64,000 bases of DNA, from positions 90,360,429 through 90,424,428 of the forward strand of contig NC_052017.1 in the NCBI RefSeq assembly GCF_015832195.1. Direction: 5' to 3'. This stretch comes from Motacilla alba alba (lineage: Eukaryota > Chordata > Aves > Passeriformes > Motacillidae). Shown piece after piece: positions 30,955 through 43,688 of the stretch (its first letter is position 1; the number at the start of each line of letters is the position of its first letter). A model generated the notes under the pieces. It ran no database searches. It was not told the origin of the DNA and worked only from the letters and a program-made list of their open reading frames with translations. The position numbers and the translations under genes were made by a program.

Positions 30955-33900
30955 AGCAAGTCAAGCTGTGTATTTTGGGGGAGGAAGGGTTCCGGTTTTC
31001 AAAACCAAATAGAAAAGAAAGAACTGCAACCAAAAGAAATTGTGTATGTAGTTGCAAGTGCCACATTTCTGTCACTTGTGAGACATTTTATTTGCAAGAG
31101 TTGTAAACACAGGAGAGTCCTCTGCTAAGACTCTCTATTAGAGTCTGTTGCAATAAATAATAGATTATCAGAACCCATTAGTGAATTTCAGTAAGAGCTC
31201 ATTCAAGATAAGTGCAGGAGAGGTCACTGCTTAGACTGCATTCTTTGTGGAGATGGTCAGGAGTTATGTTACCTGCTGCTATATTTATTTGCAGTAATTT
31301 TATGTGCGTGCACCCATACTGATTGTTCCTCTCTTAATGGTATTCCCAGAAAGGTCACATGAGCAATTTTGATAGGCAGGAGGTAATAGCTGAATGCCAG
31401 CTGTACACACTTTCCAATACTCTGGTTGGTTTCTAGAAGTGGAGCGGAGGTAGAGCTTTCTGGACAAACTGACAGCAAGAAACATGGCAGCAACATTTTA
31501 TACCTAGGAAAAAAACCATCTATCTGTATGTAGATGTGCATTGTTCAAGAGTTTATTGTCTCCAACATGGAAACTGGTGATATCTGAAAACTAGATTATA
31601 TGAGGACAATATAGAAGTGTTACTCTCTTCTCCTATACTTGGCAATCAGTAAGAAAAAGAACAGTTGTTTTCTCTTCTGATGTTAACATTTGCAAGAAAT
31701 TATATAGCATTTCAGTCCACTGCTTTTACTTTGTTCTTACTTTGCAGTGCAGCTCTGGAATTTTATTAGGAGAAGATTTCACTTTTTAGTACAATTTGTA
31801 GAAGATACCCTAGAACAATGCCTCTTAAACTGCAAGGGATTTCTTTGAAAAAATCATTTTAGAATCTGAAAAGATTTGTCTCAGTCATTCCCTAGAGTTT
31901 GAAAGACTTCCCAGCTAATACAGTTGTCAATAAAAAGTAGAAAATGTAGCTGAAATTTGTCTGCTGGAGACACTTCTGGTCTATGTGTGTATAGCTCAAA
32001 GCCATAGCAGCTTGTTGAGAACCTTGCTTATTTCATTTTGCTCCAAATGTGTTGTAAGTGATATTTCAGTTGTCAGCACTGTTGACATTTTCTCTGCTCA
32101 TCTGAACCCAAACATATTATGACAAATAGTCACAAAATCCAATTAATATAATCTCAGATAGAAGGAATTTTACTTTTTACTTTGGTTTAAACTAAAGATC
32201 CTGATATCTAGTCTTATTAGATTCACTTGAGTATAATGTCCACAGACAGCAGCAATCACTGTGAAGTTAAACCATAAGTACCATATATCTAAAAAATAAT
32301 GTTTACTGTAGTTTTAAATGATTGCAATTTCCATCTGAACTTTTCAGTGTATATTCTTTGATCATCTAATATATAATGCTAAAAATTTTGTGTGTTTTTT
32401 CCACATTTGGCGCTTTCCAAACCACAGGGCTGCACATCAGCTGCCTGAACTTTGCATAAGAACTGAAATTCTCCTGGAATTATATAAGCCCATGCAAAGG
32501 GACACTGAATGCACACATGACAATGTTTGATATTTTGATCCCTCAGCATAGAATTGACTTGAACTTACTGTTAGAGCTCTTAGCTATTACTGTAAGTTGT
32601 GCAGCATATTTTTTAAGCTAATGGATTTGGGGTGGGAAGGAAATAAAAGTATCATGCTAGCAAATGTAGTCATTAAACTACTGTATGTGCATAAAATATG
32701 TTACTATAAAAACAGTGAGGTGAACTGCAATTTACTTTCCTGAAGCACACCTCTTCAGGTCTCAAAAAATCCTGTGTAAAAGTAAATGACAATTGTCTTT
32801 GCTGTTATAATTATTATTGTTGTTGTTATGGTATTTTTTAATTTTTAGACTGCTAAAGTGTAATAGTGAATTCTTTAGTTGAGTTTGATTGAGCACATAT
32901 TATCTTTTCTGTGTTTGAAAAATACTTGCCACATAGTAAACACTACTGGTGGCAAGTTTCTGTTTTATTTCAGGAATATTTTGTAGTGGATATTTCTTGT
33001 CCCACTTGATTCTGCGAAATAATTTTAAAGGGATTATTTCTGGCTGTTAATGCTAATCCAAGTGATAAAGATTAAACTAAATGTAGGCTCCAAAGTTATG
33101 AATGCAATCAGTCATTCTAGCTAATGAACCATTTGAGCTCTGTTTATGAATACTCATCAGCTTCCTACGTGATAGCTCTGCATTTGGCTTCTGTCGGGTG
33201 ACCCTCTGTTAGCTGTGTCTTCATAAGCACATGAATCAAAGGAACCAGGACAAGAAGCCTAAAAGACTGGTAATGTCCTGTGCTGTTTGCTGTTATTCAC
33301 AAAATAGTTCGTTTTAATGAAGCAACAGCAGTAAATTATCAAGAACTTTTTAAAAGAGTTCTTAAACCCAGAGCTTTAAAATCCAGGCTCCTTTCTGGAG
33401 TTGCTTGCTAAGTCCGAGCAATCCATGCCTTATAAGCTGAGGTTAGGTAGTCCAAATCTAAAAATACAAAGGGAAGTGAAGGCATTTTTAGAGACTCTCT
33501 GGCCGTTACAGAAGGCAGAAGTCCTATGGAATATTGGATCTCTCAGTTTTCAGCCAAATTTCTGGCCTCCTGACCCTACAGGTATGGTTTCCTTAGGAAA
33601 AGCACATCTGTGGCTGCCATAGGACACCACATTAAAAGTTTTAATGACTGACCCATAAAGCATCCAGATCCTCCAGTCATCAGCAGAGGAAGTAGTTTAT
33701 GGCATATGGATAATAAAGTTGCTGGATAAAAAAAAAAAAAGAGGCTAAAGACCAAGGCAGGGACAATATTAAAACTTTCCTAACTGTACAGTGATCTGCA
33801 GAAGAACCGTAGTGGTATCCTTATGTACTTTTCCTAAGAGTGCTGTAGAAAGCATTTGATGACACAAAGAGCTTCTAATATTCAAGCAGCAGTGTAAAAA

Positions 33901-34759
33901 AAAAGAAAAAAAGGGGAATTAATTCATAATGTTACCTCTACTTATCTGTTTTCCTAGTTTCCCTGCCTGTAACATTTCTCCTTTTGCTAATTTTTCAGAC
34001 CAGTGGAGAGACCAATCACATTTTTTCCTAATTTCTTCCTAGGCTGAACCAGGAATTTGCTTTTCTCATCATGATTCACCTTTTTTGTCATAATCAAAAT
34101 GATTTTGCTCAGATCTGAGCTAGGTCCCTGCCAGGCTGTTTCTCCCAGTCATGTGAACTGGAGTGCATCCTTCCTTCACTGTCTCACTGGCTGAGCTGCC
34201 CATGAAGAACTATGGTGCTTCTGTGGATGCTGCTGTAGAAGAGATTTGCAAGGCTCTACCATTGTTTGCTTTTTGATCTGCTTTCTTAAGAAGGCAATGT
34301 TTATGTGCCAGGGTATGATGTTTTTACTGCTGCCTAACAAACTTTGCCTGTTTCAGTCAAATCTGACAAATTTGAGCAGATACAGCTCTTAAGGAAATAG
34401 AACCATGACATACTTGCTGTCAACAGCCAGCTGTGTGGAGGGAGGTTCTGGTAGTGTCTCCTCTAAGAGAAGGGCCACACAGTGAGTTTATCCCTTTGTC
34501 TAAAAACGGATATTTTAAATTACTTGCTACAGGGGAGCTTCACTCTTATCTGAAGATAATCCAACCACAAGAAAAGAACACTTAGGAAACCAGCTCCCTC
34601 TAATTTCAGTTGCTCAGCTATGTTGGAATGAAACCACAGTCTGAAATAGCAAAATCCTTTAGAAAGTGTAGTCTGTGCTACAGCCATATCATAATTCAAT
34701 CATGTAGTTAGTACAGTTGAGAGGGTCCATGTGTACACATGCACTCACACTCACCTCTT

Positions 34760-34902
34760 GCTCACAATTAGCTCAGCTAGTCAGAGCACGGCACTGATAA
34801 TGCCAAGGCCGTGTGCTCAGTCCCTGTATGGTCCATTCACTTAAGAGCTGGACTCAGTGATCCTTTTAGGTCCCTTCCAACTCAGAATATTCTGTCATTC
34901 TC
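34760..34902 (+). mobile_element. tRNA-Ile-derived SINE with CR1-type tail (TguSINE1-like)
   Basis: The head resembles a tRNA-Ile gene: TTAGCTCAGCTAGTCAGAGC (D-arm, A-box region), then GGCACTGATAATGCCAAGG (anticodon arm with AAT), then a worn T-arm (GTGCTCAGTCCC) and an acceptor-like GTATGGTCCA. It is followed by a CR1 3' end: GAGCTGGACTCAGTGATCC, TTTTAGGTCCCTTCCAACTC and ATTCTGTCATTC. This two-part design, a tRNA head plus a LINE tail that allows mobilisation by CR1 machinery, fits the passerine family TguSINE1. The B box is decayed, so this is a dead copy and not a functional tRNA gene. Confidence 0.85.
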
Positions 34903-36399
34903 TGGTGTAGTAACTCTTTTACTCTAGAGTTCAGCTTGAAAGCCTCTGACTGGCTTATCTTCTCCCAACACAAATATCTGTGAAACAGATTGGATCTCTG
35001 TGGCCTTGGAAGGTAGACAGTGATAATGTTTAATAAATAATAACTTGTAGGGGAAATGGACTACCTTTTGTAATTCCCAAGGTAAAAATATCTATCGTGT
35101 TAGATTCAATGAAAGTAGTATCTTATATAATGGATGCCAATATTTCTTGAAAATTTTAAAACATTTATCCAGGGCAGCAGCCTTTGTATTCCTTGATGTT
35201 TTAGTACCAATTAAGTAGTTATTTCTCTGATGTTTCCTCTTATGCATTCTTATGATAGCATCATCAAGATTTAAAAATAAACTTCATTCTGGCATCTAGA
35301 ATACCAATATTTAAGGTTTCACCCTAATTTGTCCTGGAATGGTAATGAACATGAAATAGAGAAAAAAAATCTGAATAAAGATGCCATTTTAGAAGACACA
35401 GAAGAGAAAAAGAGATCAATGAGAGCTCAATCCTATTTGAGCTTCTAGCACTGATATAAATGTAAAATGCAGAAACCAATATGAGGAGACCTTATATGAG
35501 GATGGTGTAATAACCAAAATACCAATATGCAGGAAAGATTAGTAGGCCATGCCAGTGTCAGAGTAGTGCAGTATGTTAAAGAAAAGTCAATTCATATTAC
35601 CAAATTAATAATTTCAGTGAGACACAATTCCTATGTATTACAAGTGTATAACAATGCTGCCAGACACATATTACTACACAAAAAGCCAGAAGTTCAGCTT
35701 TGACTGGTATGTTGAGGGACTCAAAAACATAAACCAAAAAAAATGTGCTGCTCAGGCTAACTAATTTGTAGATTAGAAAACCCACAGACAGAGACTTAAC
35801 CCTTGATTATATTCTGAATAGGACACAGAATCCATTCCAAAGTCTTGATATCTGAAAGAGTTTTCTATAGCTACAAATAAATTGTTCTTAGTTTTGATAG
35901 CTTTGAAGAAGCAACAAACAAAAAAGATCTGTAGACCATTTTCAGAAAGCAGATAGACATTTATTTAAGGAAGTGTCTTAAAGAGAGGCTAAAGAGTAAA
36001 TGTAGAGAGTTAAATCTTTACAGTTGGTTTAGAGAGTACTGAGAACTCCATATGTGAGCCACAGAGTAAATTCATGCCACATATCAACTAAGACTTGAAA
36101 AAGAAAAGACTCAGCGTGACAAAACAGTAGGAAGAACTCCTTCAAAAAAATAAAATTATATTCAAATGGGGAAAATACACAGGATCATAATGTCTGATAA
36201 GTTAAATGTAGAAGAAAATAAAGCAGTCTAAAAAAGCATCTTACAATGAATGAAAAAAGAATAATAAATCTTTCTGTAAATACTGGTAGCAGCAAGTTTG
36301 CTATGGAATCTTGGGAATAATATTTAAGCAGAATAGAAGATCATTACTTGCAGAAAATAAGGCTATGTGGAATGATTAAATGATTGATTTGCTGCTTTG

Positions 36400-37300
36400 T
36401 TCAGCAAAATTCTTAATGGAAGAATTTGTGGAGATTGCTGTGCTAGAACCCTTTTGATGAACTCACTGAGGAGAGGCTGGAGTTGCTGGTAGGAATAGGG
36501 AAACTGATCAGAAATAAATCAATGGAGAAGATTCTATTCTCCCAGGTTTTCTATAGCAATTCAAAAGAATAATTGTCAAACTACTGACAACAGTATGTAA
36601 TCATTAGCTCAGAACTGCTTTGATATCTGAGCAAAATATTGCAATTATCTTGCCATGTTTTCAAGACAAAGTAGAAACCTTAAATTTGTAAGTTAATGTA
36701 GTGGGCCAAATTATAAAAATTATAATCAGGAGTAGGATTAGAAATTGATATGCTATGCTGAAGAGTAGTCGACACCACACTTGTGAAGGAACAAGTCATA
36801 AAAACTTAGTGAAGTCCTTTGAAGAAGCCAGCAGACATGAATAGAAGCTGACACAGCCAGCTAGGTCTCAAAAAGGACTCATCAATTTATTTCATCAAAG
36901 GCTCTCACAGAAAGGGAATAGACACAGAATAAGAGAGAAGCCCTCAAATGGGTATGAAGTTCTTTAGAATAAGGAAACAGAACTGAGAAATAAATAAAAG
37001 CTCATTTTCTAGTAAGGAGGCATGTAACCAGTAGAGGCCTTCAGGACAAGTCCACTCTTTGTGCTGGTATCTGTATTGTTCAGTGGAAGAGGTTATATCA
37101 AGTTATTTCAGAAAATATGAATGAGGGCTGACTGTGAAGAATTTGGGACAGACATTGCAAAGCTTAACATGAAGTGAAATGCTCTTTCCTTATTGCATCT
37201 GCAGCAGTAAAAATAAATGTTGTCTTGCTTGTGATGTAAACTCTTTCTGATACAGAGGAAGGTAGAATTATAGATTTAAGTTCAGCTAGAGGAAACCCAT
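36400..37300 (+). mobile_element. Very degraded CR1-like LINE segment
   Basis: Several short blocks follow the order of the CR1-type reverse transcriptase region. Around 36410-36530 there is a 'tgctgtgctagaaccctttt...ggagaagattct' block. Around 36890-37000 there is 'catcaaaggctctcacag ... aataagagagaagccctc ... aggaaacagaac', like the avian 'caccaaaggct... ggggtaagagggaa... aggaaacagag' section. Around 37020-37060 there is a 'gtaaccagtagaggcct' block. The reading frame is destroyed. The assignment rests on remembered consensus and may be wrong in its limits or family. Confidence 0.35.
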
Positions 37301-38011
37301 AAATAGATTAAATAAATTGAGTACATCTTACATCTTTCTGAATAAGACAGAAAAGCCTGGCTTAAAACAATTATAACTGCCCAAAGTTTTCATTTAAATA
37401 ACTAACCCAGAACAAAATCACGTTAGCTGGCTTGACACAGCTCTCTGAGCACTGAGATATGTTGAGTATATCCTCAATAGATGGATGTAGGTATAACAGG
37501 ACTGGAGGAATCAATATTGTTCCTGGGTATCTGATTGTCTTTTCTGTGGGACTGCTCTAAGAACCTGAAGAAATTAATACTACTGAGCTGTTACTTGGGC
37601 TGTACATGAATTTAACTATATATAGATATACAATTCTAAAAGTTACTCACAATAGTAATTCAAGGTCAATGGTAAGTGAGAGTTGTGCGAAAATAACTGA
37701 GATGGGATGTGAAGAATATTCAGGAAGGATGGCATATATAATGTATGAAAGTCCAAGGTGAGTGTAGTGCTATACCCTGATGGACTAGTTAACTAAAAGC
37801 TGTGGTCATCAAGTATAAAACATTTCCTTAGGAAAGACTTTTGTCTTTTAAAATTGCTTTATCCTTACATTTTTTTTATGAAAGTTATGTGAAAATTTGA
37901 ATTTGGCTGCACAGATGTAGATATCTTTCTTTAATATCCATTTGCATTAATAACACTGCTGTTGGAAGGACTGGAAAATACTTAAGTCCAAAATTATACA
38001 CAGAGGAGTGT

Positions 38012-38034
38012 GGGCGGGCTGGGGGGGGAGGGGT
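38012..38034 (+). repeat. G-rich tract with G-quadruplex pattern
   Basis: Four G-runs (GGG, GGG, G8, GGGG) are separated by loops of 1-2 nt, which meets the usual quadruplex pattern on the + strand. That is the sense strand of GABBR2, so the pre-mRNA would carry it too. It is isolated in AT-rich intron DNA and no CpG island surrounds it. Confidence 0.8.
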
Positions 38035-41000
38035 GTTAGTATTCACATGATAACATGGGAATAACATAGGTGTGGAATTGGTGAAGGTGTCTGGTTCAAA
38101 TTCATGCACTCAAGCAGATTTTTGTAAATTCTTTGATGTTTTGAAAAAATCGGATCACGTTCTTTTCTCTTTCTGCATATGTATATATGCATAAACAGAT
38201 GTGTTTATGGGGTTTTGTTTACTTTGTGCTGTTCAGTCAGCTAACAGCCAGATTAGAGAGAACTTTGTTCAATGTGGGATGTGAAATGAAGAATTTAATT
38301 GGCTGAAGTATTTTCTGCGGGTGTTCAGCCTAAAGCAGGTCAGAGCTTGTTAGTCAATTTGTTCTCTGTGTATCGTTACGCCCATCTGTTTCCCCTACTA
38401 TTTTTTAAATAAATTTAATTTTTTCCTTCCAATTTGAAATATTACAGACTGTGGGTGCCAAATGTCTCCTGAATTCTGTAACCTGATTTCAAACCGTGCC
38501 ATTGTAGCTCTCAGCAGGTGGCCTGCCAGGAGTAGCTGAAACTGAGAGCCCTTGCTTGCATCTGCTGGGACACTCTGGTAGCTGGCAGATGCTCCAGAGA
38601 GAAGGAAGCTGAATGGCCATAAAGTCATCTGTAAGCCTTCTACGAGCCCAGAGGATCTAGCACAGGTCCAAAGAAAGAGTAAATACTAAAAAAATAAAAG
38701 CTGGTTTACTTCTCTCTTTCATTTGACATCAGTTTCCAAGGAAACAGAACAAAACGTGAGAGCTGGGAGCCAGCAGCTGAGATTGACTCAGCTGGTGGCT
38801 AGTCCTGCTTCTGTTCCCATGGAAACATGTATCAAATTGGCAAAAATAAGGAAATAGGGCAGGGTCAGTTCTAAAATGGCAGGATGAATGGCTGCTGCTT
38901 AACAACAGCTACTTAACAAGATGAGGCTTGCTGGTACTTATTCCTCTTCAATAAACAATTCCAATTTTAGTTCTGCCTCCCAAAACAACAGTACCTATAA
39001 TATTCCCACCTTAGGAATGTAGGAACCACTATCATTGACCAGACTTGTAACTCCTCTTGTCCACCACCTCATTTAAAACAATGATTGGCCCAAATACTTC
39101 CAGAGGTGGGTGCCAGAAATGTGTAGTACGCATCTGAAAGTTCATCTGTCACGCTTGAAAATTTCAGCTGTGATTCATAATGAGTACTAACTTGAAATGA
39201 GCAGTTGTGTATAACTCATAGCTCTTATACTCTCACTAATTGAACATTTTTGTTACTCTCATAAATGTCAGGGGGTTTTGACTCTTGCAAACTTTGTACA
39301 GATCAGAGTAATTGCTAGCTAGACACTGTGTGAAGAACTTCCTTTCTCAGTTTTGGAAACAATGCTTTTCAGTCTCATTGAACATACATTATTTTTCTTT
39401 TAGGGAAAAAGAAGAGAATTGAGTCTTCCACGTTTCCTTTGGCAGCACCAATCATTACTATGCATCTGTGTTTACAACCTTATTTTCCTCTTTTCTCTTT
39501 GGTAGATAGTCCCAATCTTATTAAGCTCTTTTTCATGTGACATGGAAACTCTAAAGCATCCTTTTTAGTTAGGATGACTAATATTGCATATTTTAGAAGA
39601 TCTGTGTAATGTGTTTTATCTATTATTCATCCTCTTCCATATATTTAGTGTATTATTTTTCACTGTTGCACACCATTGAACAGAATTTTGGACTTGACTG
39701 TCAAAGCGATTCCCAGAACATTTCCATGAACTAATTATGACTCTGAGAAAATGTATAAGTAGTTCTACTGTTTTTACAGTAGCATTACAGCTACAGAAAT
39801 CAAATTCCCCTTGTCATCATATGGCCCACTCAGCTACACTCCTGACATTTTTAGTCTCAATTAACCTCAGTATTTTTGTCTGGGTATTTTCATGGTTGAG
39901 CTGTTGGGCAAAACCGATTTTAGTATGGAGCTATGGTTCTTACCGAACTATATATGTGCTTCTGCAGATCTTACGGAGTGGAAGTATTATTCTGGAATAT
40001 GGAAGCATCATAGTGGAGGGGTTTTGTTATATAACTATTGTTACTTGTGCTGCTGTTATGTAGTCACATGTCTAGCCTGTCACTGTTACTTTGCAGTAGC
40101 TGCTCCACTTCTGAGGGCTCTGCTGCCAGAGGTACCCAACAGGACCCATCCTTTCAACTGCTTTTGGAAATACAGACTATTGTTCCCCCTTTGGGATTTT
40201 AAGGCATAATCCCTAGTCCTCTGTGAATGAGTCTGTTGGAGGAAAGGAAATCAGATGTCAGATATCCAACCCCAACAAGTCAGTGCATACACACGGGCGG
40301 GACAACCAGGGAGTGATTCATACCTAACCATCATTAAAAGCAGCAGACACATTATCTGTCAGGGCTACCTGGCTGCTTCACACAGAAGGCACTGTGACAG
40401 TTTTGTTGATTCACTGAGGAGGCTCAGTATATTATAGACCCAGTGGCACTTCTTCATTTTAAACTTCAAATACATAGGATACAATCATTCAGATTTCTCT
40501 CTGAAAACTGAAGCCAGAGCCAAACTTAACCCTGATTTTATGCTCCTTCATAAGACTACATTGTTGGTATCGGACAACGCTGATATTTTGGCAGTTAGGA
40601 ACTGTCTACCAAATAGAAACGTAGCTGGCTTTAGGATATTTCAGCATTTGTTAAGCACTACTGCATTAGCAAGGTCATAGAAGCTGTTTTCATCACATGC
40701 TTACCTTCTTCTTTCAGAGATAAGTCTCTGTGAGATCTCAGGACACATTTTCACTTAAACTTCATATTGAGTGTCAAGATTTACAGGCTTCATAAGCCAG
40801 ACAGGAATTTTTTTGCTCTTTTTTTTCAGTTATTTGAGTTGTTAATATCAAAAGTGAAAAAAGACAAGAAAACACTTCTCTCCATCAGTCACCAAAACCT
40901 GATGAGGAAAAACTTTCAGAAAACAGTCTAGGAACTGATTAATCTTCCTTGCTGCATTTTATCCTGGGTACTCCATGTTCAACCCTTTCTAGCATTGTAG

Positions 41001-41710
41001 CACCTCTCTTGTTTTCTGAAAGAAACCACCAGTGTATAAGAAAGACAGACTTTAATGCTTATGCCCAAAAACAAATGCCGATATGGATAAAAAGAACCAT
41101 AATTAATTACTCCACGAATATCCTAAGGCTGCAGTAGAGACCAATAAAATCTTTCCACCAGACATCTCTGAAAATAGAGAATTCTCCATTAAAATAGCTA
41201 TTTTGGATAGAAGATTATCTAATGTAATTAATACTTCTTTGGGGGAAGAATATTCTCTTGTTCCTTCAAATGTTTAAATAGGCTGATACTGTAAAAATAC
41301 AATCTGGATATCCCAGAGCGTCTTTAAAACTATTCTTTCAATCCTAAGCAACTTTATGGGGAAGGCAAGCCTCAAGCTTGTACTATAGGTAATAGTAGGT
41401 CGTATCATTTGCCTAGAATGTCCTGAGTTCTGGCCAGCAAATTGTACTGGAAAGGATTAAGGACAATGATAATCAGTTTGGAAAAGCAAGCCACGAGTAA
41501 CCTGCCACAAGATCTTTATGCAGTGCTTGACTATGAAGCAATGCTCTCTCACTCAAAAGGAGCACCTTGGCTTTGCAATAAAACCACTTCAGTGCTGCTC
41601 AAACTTAATAGGAGCTGATGTACTTTTCCTTCGAGGTGAAGTGCCACGTGGAGCACTTCTGTTTGTAAGCACACCCAGGGAGACAGGGAGAGCTGGCTGG
41701 ACAGCCAGGG

Positions 41711-41726
41711 CACACACACACACACA
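41711..41726 (+). repeat. (CA)8 dinucleotide repeat
   Basis: Eight CA units lie inside a relatively GC-rich block (about 41630-41900). The surrounding 133-codon frame (41518-41919) is open but not recognisable, and the repeat contributes a Thr/His run that argues against a conserved protein. Confidence 0.9.
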
Positions 41727-42840
41727 GGCAATAAGCAGATGGCACAGTGCTGCAGACTTGACCCAGACTTCGTGCTGGTGGGCAGAGGGCCCGAGGAAGA
41801 GCTTCCCTGAACAAAGCCATCCTCTTTATGGCTGTGCAGTACGGGTCATTTTGCTCCTGAGTTTGGCTCTCCTGGATTACTCATTGTCACTTTGCTCCCT
41901 GACAGAGCAGCATCTGTAAGCAGTGTAAAGCACTGTATTTGTGCCCAAACCTTGAAGACTCTGTTCTTCCCTAGCAAAACAGTGCAGTCATATTTTGAAA
42001 ACTATTTTTAAAAAAAAGTGCTAGTACCAACACAGGACATTTTCTGCCAGTGCCTTGGGCCATTCTCTGCTGGAGTTTCCTATATGGTAGTAAATCAAAA
42101 CCTTCATATTATTATATTTTCGGTACGTCAAAGTGTTTTGCTTTAGAGGGTAAATTTTTTTCTTCTCTGATAAGCATACCCTAAAATTTAAATGTATGTT
42201 TCATATGCAAGTGAGAAAAAACTTTTTTCCTTCCTTCCATGCTTCTCTACCCTCCTCTACTGTTTTCTCCTGCCTGTCTCCATGAACTGTCACACTTAAC
42301 AAATCTTTACCTCATGCTCACTTTCACTCCCATAATGTGCAGGTCATTCCTATAAGTGACTGTGTCAAAGGACAGTAAACCTGTGGCTTAGGCCAGCTCA
42401 GCTTTAGATCATTATCCACTCTTGAGCAGCTATTAAAGACTGGTGATGACCTGACTGCCGGTGACCATCGGTCAGAAGTAAGAAGAGCAAGTGAAAAATG
42501 GATGCAGATTGGACAATTTCCCAAGAGAGATACTCACTTCTATTTTTGTTAAGAATGCTGACACTGCTCAAATCCAATAATTCTTTTTTTTTTTTTTCTT
42601 TAAAGAAAGAGTTATGAATCAACCATGAGCTGCACAGGTTGGCATGGACATACTTCTGGACAGTCAGTGTAAGGCTTCCCAGTAAGACCTGATTTAATGG
42701 TTTGTGGATAAAAGACTCAAAAATAAATGCTTACTAAGTAGTTATGTGGAAGTAGTAAGTGGAGCGAGTTCCTAGTGCATGAGGGTGCCTCATAAAGGGA
42801 GAGACCCAGTCCCCACAGCTGTAGCTGCCTGGCTGCCCTC

Positions 42841-42970
42841 TTTGTTGTTGTTGATTTTTGTTCTTGTCGGTTTTGTTGTTGGTTTTGTTTGTTTTGGTTT
42901 TTTTTGGATTTTTTGTGTGTTTGTTTAGTTTTTTGTGATTTTGGGCGTTAATTTTTTTTTGGTGGTGGTA
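42841..42970 (+). repeat. T/G-rich low-complexity tract (TTTTG/TTG units)
   Basis: About 130 bp consist mostly of TTG, TTTTG and TTTTTTGG units, ending in T9 and GGTGGTGGT. The minus-strand frame across it is Lys/Asn/Gln-rich purely from composition. It resembles a decayed poly(T)-derived or microsatellite tract. Confidence 0.9.
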
Positions 42971-43634
42971 GTCGACACTTTTCAACAGAAAATTCTGAGT
43001 TTTCATTTTAATGTCATCATTACTTCTCACCTTTACAGCCATGTCATGGATCCTTTTTTTTTTTTGGGGGGTACATTTTAAAAAAAAACTTACCTACTTG
43101 CCTTGTTCTTGAAAACTTGTATTAGCCATTCTAACTTTTCTCATGTCACTTCTGCTATAATATATGACTTCCTTATTATGATTGTGTTATAAAGGACTCC
43201 TGGTTATCTCAAATAACAGTTTGGATTTTTGTTATTGGTGTACTTATTTCTTTAGAATTCCCATTTTATTCAACGTTTTCCATTGATTCTGAGATATTTT
43301 TATTGCTTTCTCATGAAGCATCTATGACTCAAGTAAGAGTTTTAGAGAGCTGAGAATCTTTCTAAGCAGTTGATAATTCCTTTATCACTTTATATCAGGT
43401 TAGAGTTTACAAAGTTAGAATCCTCATTTTATGGAAATACCCTGCCTAAATTTTAAAATTATTATGTCTGCTTTTATCATCAAAAAATGAATTATTGTGT
43501 AATTTTTACCAGTAATTTTTATCTGTAATTTTTACAGATTCTTCTAATCTGTTCAGAGTTAGATACTTGAAAAGGAAAATATTTGTGAAAAAATGCTTGC
43601 CTAAATATTTATTTTCAATATGCTGCATATAGAT

Positions 43635-43688
43635 GTAGATGTATATGTATGAATGTGTGTTAATATGTACAAATATATATATATTTTT
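43635..43688 (+). repeat. AT/GT-rich dinucleotide-like tract
   Basis: An impure array of TAGA, TATG, TGTG and finally (AT)n ends in T5 at 43683-43687. It is degenerate simple sequence in intron DNA. Confidence 0.75.

Noticed and set aside
34762..34835. A functional tRNA-Ile gene
   Set aside because: The T-arm/B-box is decayed, the acceptor stem does not pair well and a CR1 3' tail is fused directly after it, so it is a SINE head.
41518..41919. 133-codon open frame on + in a GC-richer block
   Set aside because: It has no recognisable domain, contains a (CA)8 repeat and overlaps two open frames on the minus strand. The Met start has no supporting context. It is probably chance in a GC-richer patch.
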